DNA from: Anaeramoeba flamelloides
Lineage: Eukaryota > Metamonada > Anaeramoebidae
Direction: 5' to 3'
DNA length: 64,000 bases
Assembly: GCA_027625915.1 (NCBI GenBank)
Contig: JANTQA010000015.1
Location: 3,501,001 to 3,565,000, forward strand
Below the pieces are notes generated by a model, which saw only the letters and a program-made list of their open reading frames with translations, had not been told where the DNA came from and searched no databases. Below, piece after piece: positions 59,901 to 64,000 of this stretch; within the stretch, counting starts at the first letter, position 1, and each line of letters opens with the position of its first letter. The position numbers were made by a program, and so were the translations under genes.

Positions 59901-62900
59901 ATGATTTAGTGTGGTGACAATATTGTCCATTTATCTTCATAATCCTTCAAGTCTATGATTGTCTTAATTATGGAAAATTTAGTTAGTCTGTGTAAAATCC
60001 ACAACACATCATATCCCCGCCAAAACATTCAATTTTAAATCAAATAAAATTTTTATTTCTTTTTTATTGTTTTGATTTATTGAACAACCATCTTGCTCTA
60101 ATTCGAATTTGGACAATTAAGAACGAAAAAATGATATTGTTAGAAGCGATATAAGATAATATTAATCATCGTTCTTCAAACTCCCCAATATCCTCTTAGC
60201 ACTTTGAACAATATCATTTTTTGATTCTGGAAGAATATCTGAAACTCAGAATGATAACAAGGAGATTTTTGAACAAATGAAACAATATGAGTTGCTATTT
60301 ATTTTTGGAACTTAGGATCTAACTCAGCAGAATCAAAAAACAAACCACAAACAAATAAAAACAAATATAAACTAATTTGTGGTTTTTTATTAATACTTTG
60401 AAGAACTTGTTCCTCAAAGGACCTTTTTTCACCCAAGGAAATTTTTGAAAGTATTAAAGTTAAAAGTTAAATTGGTTTCATTCGAGAAAAAAACATAGTT
60501 TTAATTCCTCAGACACAAAATGCACCATCTGGCTTTTAAATGGCACCTATTTCCTCTTTTATTCCATGTTTGTTTAAAAAATACCCAAAAAAAAATCAAA
60601 TATAAAATCCTGCATATCCAAGTGTACTTAACAGTGATCGATTTTGAACCTTACTCTAAAATTAACTGACTTGATTCAATGAAGTAAAAAAAATAGTGTT
60701 AATTTTTTTTAATTCTTAAATTTGTAATATATTTTTTTCCACCTTTTGAAATCATCTAGAAACGGACACTTTTCACTTTTTTCTTTGAAAAATGAGCACA
60801 AACATTTTTTTTTTTATTGAAAATAATGATTGCTTCATTTGAACCAAAAAAAAAAATGTTTGAATTTAGAAATCGTTTCCCAAACAAAGAAATGAAATTT
60901 ATTCCGTTTCCAACCTTTACACATTAAATGATGTAGTTTTTTTTTGACTTTTATTGGACAAATAATTTAATTCCGGGGATAAAATTATTTTTTTCAAAAT
61001 CCTAGCAGTTGAGACATGATAGCTTTTGGGATTTATATCAGTTAAAAACAGCACCCCAAAACAAATATGTTAAAGTCTTCTAAAATAACTTTAACATTTT
61101 TAAAGTCTAATTTTTATTAGTAAAATACTTCTTAATTCACTTTTTATTTTGCACAAATAAAATTGAAAATAAGAAGATCCAAAAATTTACAAACTTTGCC
61201 TAATAACCCCAAGCTATTTCTCAAAATCTTTCCACAACAACTACAGCACTACACTTTAACTTTTTAGAGAGCTAACCTCTTTTGCCTCTGTATTTCTCTA
61301 GAATTATATACTTTTTAAATTTTCACAAATAAAAAGTTTGAGTTTAAAAAAAAAAATACAGAGTTGAATTATTTTATTTGCGAAATAAATTGATTAATTG
61401 GATTGATTATTAAACATTTTTCAAAACTCAAAAAAGAGATTACTTTAATTTCTAATAGGAAACTTAATTTTGATCTTTCAATATATCAAAAAAGAAGATC
61501 AATTTTTTTTTTATTTATTTTAATGAAGAGAGGTAATTCAACAAAATTACTAACTGTTTCTTGAAAAGCTAAATTCATTTGAGTTTTTAAAAGAAGATCT
61601 ATTTGCATACAAAAATGATGAACTGAATATCTCTTTTATTTTGTGAAAATTTAAATTTTATTATTTGTGTTGTCTAATTAATAGTTATTTATTAGATTTT
61701 AACTTAATAGTTAATCCCTTGCCCGTGGAAAATGATTTCTTGATATTCAATAATCATATTTTTTCAAAAATTAATCCTAATTTTCATAAAACCTTTAAAA
61801 AAAAAAAAAAAAAAAAAAAAAACATATTCTGTTAATGAAATCCCTCTGTATTACTATTAAACATTCAATATAAATTGAAAAAAATAAAAACACCTAATAG
61901 TTGTTTATTCATCAAAATTTATTGAGCTTGATGGGATCGAAATGTTAATCTTGGCAATTCAAATGAATGATCCAGAGAATATACAATTTGAAACCTCGGC
62001 TTTACTTGATCATTTAAAATTACTCTACAAGATAATCAAATTATCAAAAGAACAAGCTGTCGACCTATTGGAGAAAACGCGGGGAATTTCCATGTTGGGC
62101 ACATTATTAACCATCAATGAAACACCGGAAGAAATCAAAAATTTTGTTTTAAAATGCTTGACTTGGGCATGTGAATATTCTTCAACGATTCCTAATTTAC
62201 TTTCGAAAATCGAAGTTTTACCCGACGTTGTCAACATGCTATCAAACAGCAACCAGGAAATTGTAAAATATTCATCAAGTTTAATATGCGATTGCGTAGA
62301 GATTCCAGAAATTTGTTTGGATTTGGAGGAATATGGGATCATTCCCAAATTAGTAAAAATAATTAATGATGTAACCGATGAAGAAATTCTCTGCAATTCT
62401 TGTTTAGCAATGACCAAGTTAATGTTTGATCGCCAAATGTCTGATGTTATTTGTGTCGAATATGAGATCATACCTGTCATTCGTGAAAAATTTTTAAAAA
62501 AAAAAAGCGATAATCTAATCTTTTGCGGATTAAAGTTCATTGAATTTGCCGCTAATTCTTCATATCAAAATAAAATTTTAATACGCGAATCAGAAATTTT
62601 CAATATTTTAAAGGATCTTTTAATAAAGCAAAAAGTACTTGGCAGACAAATGCTGCAACAACTAATAAGCACAATCAACGAATTAACTGTACAATCACGA
62701 AAAACTGGAAATGTTAAACATTTTATGAACCTATACATGTTACCACTTTTGGTAAATTTATTCAGAATATCAAAAGATCCCAAAATTATTTCGGATTTAA
62801 TTGTCATATTTGGTAACTGTGCTTGCTCCTATGAAGAGTATAGAATACGATTATTGGAATCAAGCATAATACCCCAATTAATTCAGTTATTAAAATCAAC

Positions 62901-64000
62901 AAGAGACACCATCGTTGAAAGAAATATTATTTTCACTTTTGCTAATTTGGCCCAATCAAGTAAGTTAGGATTAATTATTCTTCTTTTCTTTTTAACTGGT
63001 CTTTTTAGAGGAACTTTTTTTATTCCAACACACATTTTTGTTTTTTTCTTTTTTTTTAATTTTTTTTTTTTTTTGTTTTTCCATTTGATCGTGGACAACT
63101 TTGAAATGAAATACACACTTGGACATCAAAATAAAAGAAAAATACGATTACAGTGCCAATTTTAAATATATTAACATTTTCAACAATATCGCTGAAAATG
63201 TTAACAGATTTAAAATTAGCGTTGTACTATTTCTATTTTTCAATTATCCCAAAAAATTAAAATTGAAAAAATAAAATATATTTTTCAAAGAAAATATTGA
63301 AAATTAAAAATATCAACTTCTTTATTGTATTAATATGATTAAGATTTTATTTTTTATGAGTTTTTATTCTTGAAATTTCTTTTATATTTTGATCAGTTTA
63401 TTTTTAAAATGATAAATTGTTTTAATTATAGATTTATTGCTAATTGATCTTAATAATTTGGATTTTTTTTATTCTTCTTTTTGTTTTTTATTATTTTTAT
63501 TATTATTTTTTATAATGCTTAACTCATTTAAAGCGAAAGTACAGAAAGAATTAATGGATCACGATGGAATTCAGGGAATGGTTGCATGTTTATATTCACC
63601 CGATCTCCAAACACAGTATGGCTCTATTGTTGGTTTAAAAAATATATTTTTTTTTGGACCAAAGGATAAAATTCAGGTAAATATTAATTATATTCTAAAA
63701 AAAAAGATAAAATTCAATTATAACAACAAATAATTTATTCCCTTATATTTATTTTTTTTTGATATAAAAATAATAGTGGTTTGAAATTATGAATTATCTT
63801 GTTTCATTAAATGTTATAAATCATTTTATGGAGTTATTAAAAAAAGAAGAGACTCATTTACGTGAACCAATCATTGAAATTTTAAAAAGAATATCCGAGC
63901 ATCGTAAGAAAATTTTTCTTCTTTCTAACTTTATTTTAAAAAAATTCTTTTTCTTTAAACCAAATTTTATGAAAAAAATATTTTATTTAGTTTGCTTTTA
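56015..64000 (+). CDS. membrane-anchored armadillo-repeat protein (partial, runs off the window)
   Basis: Exons 56015-56390, 61901-62959, 63534-63676 and 63777-63903 join in frame to at least 568 residues; a further exon may begin at 63991 after TTTAG. The first ATG in the exon-1 frame is 56015; the T-rich upstream extension has no ATG. The N-terminus has one likely membrane segment (about residues 23-44, LKLLGIGSASVGIGYYIV) after a short basic-amphipathic stretch, suggesting an N-anchored protein, possibly on mitochondria or ER. The rest is alpha-helical armadillo repeats, for example FIELDGIEMLI, GIIPKLVKII, SSIIPQLIQLL and IQGMVACLYS. ARM solenoids bind other proteins; I cannot assign an orthologue. 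Intron 1 is 5,510 bp and contains a 2.1-kb inverted-repeat element; introns 2 and 3 are 574 and 100 bp. Donors are GTAAAT, GTAAGT, GTAAAT and GTAAGA. The exon 1-2 join (ISN-LVYSSK) rebuilds an ARM helix, supporting the long intron. Confidence 0.85.
56880..58996. mobile_element. 2.1-kb DNA element with about 150-bp inverted ends (in intron)
   Basis: GGTAAATAGAGAATTTTGAAG and about 30 following bases (GACTAAAATTTGTGTCTTC) near 56955-57000 recur inverted at 58880-58945. Weaker similarity reaches GCTAAGGGCTAAATGG on the left and CATTTAACCCCTAACAG on the right. A long A run (about 56914-56941) interrupts the left arm. No frame longer than about 61 codons, so non-autonomous or strongly decayed. Target duplication not resolved. 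Confidence 0.65.
60126..60222. repeat. perfect 16-bp inverted repeat (hairpin potential)
   Basis: AAAAAATGATATTGTT (60126-60141) faces AACAATATCATTTTTT (60207-60222) across a 65-bp loop of unusually mixed composition. In armadillo-gene intron 1. Could be a tiny MITE or a structured intronic RNA. Confidence 0.45.

Overview
This window looks like nuclear DNA from an AT-rich protist, amoeboid or amoebozoan-like in character. Coding sequence carries clear GT-AG spliceosomal introns (donors mostly GTAAGY, GTAAAT or GTATGT). All genes fit the standard code with TAA or TGA stops. Non-coding DNA is extremely A+T rich, with long A and T runs and many small DNA transposon copies. I cannot name the species from sequence alone. 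Gene density is low: seven or eight protein genes in 64 kb.

Layout. 1-4515: an ankyrin-repeat gene on the minus strand, its 3' end not resolved. 4516-12069: no recognisable gene, several palindromic or MITE-like elements. 12070-12630: a small lysine-rich orphan gene, minus strand. 12631-19211: gene-free, with a dispersed repeat that carries a nested Tc1/mariner-type MITE. 19212-24383: Sar1, the COPII small GTPase, three exons, with a 4.5-kb second intron full of transposable elements. 29160-31130: RIO1-type atypical kinase, a single exon. 35833-40547: an ERK-like MAP kinase in three exons with a 3-kb MITE-rich intron and a TQY activation-loop motif. 43524-50019: Myb/SANT exons, minus strand, in two clusters 3.8 kb apart (one gene with an unfound middle exon, or two neighbours). 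56015-64000: a membrane-anchored armadillo-repeat gene, assembled here from four exons across a 5.5-kb intron and running off the right edge.

The genes are housekeeping or regulatory (ER export, ribosome maturation, MAPK signalling, transcription) and do not form a pathway or cluster. The most striking structural pattern is that each spliced gene pairs short introns (about 110-570 bp) with one long intron (3-5.5 kb) occupied by MITE-like elements.

I recognise at least six repeat families by their terminal inverted repeats: a 480-bp TA-flanked family, a TTA-flanked family with a 2-kb relative carrying GAAATCACA tandem repeats in its ends, a 515-bp CAGTCAAAGG family, a roughly 190-bp CAGTCAGTTCCAC family, a 156-bp element nested in another, and several long fold-back elements. 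I found no transposase, rRNA gene, complete tRNA gene or CRISPR array. All boundaries were read by eye without alignment software.
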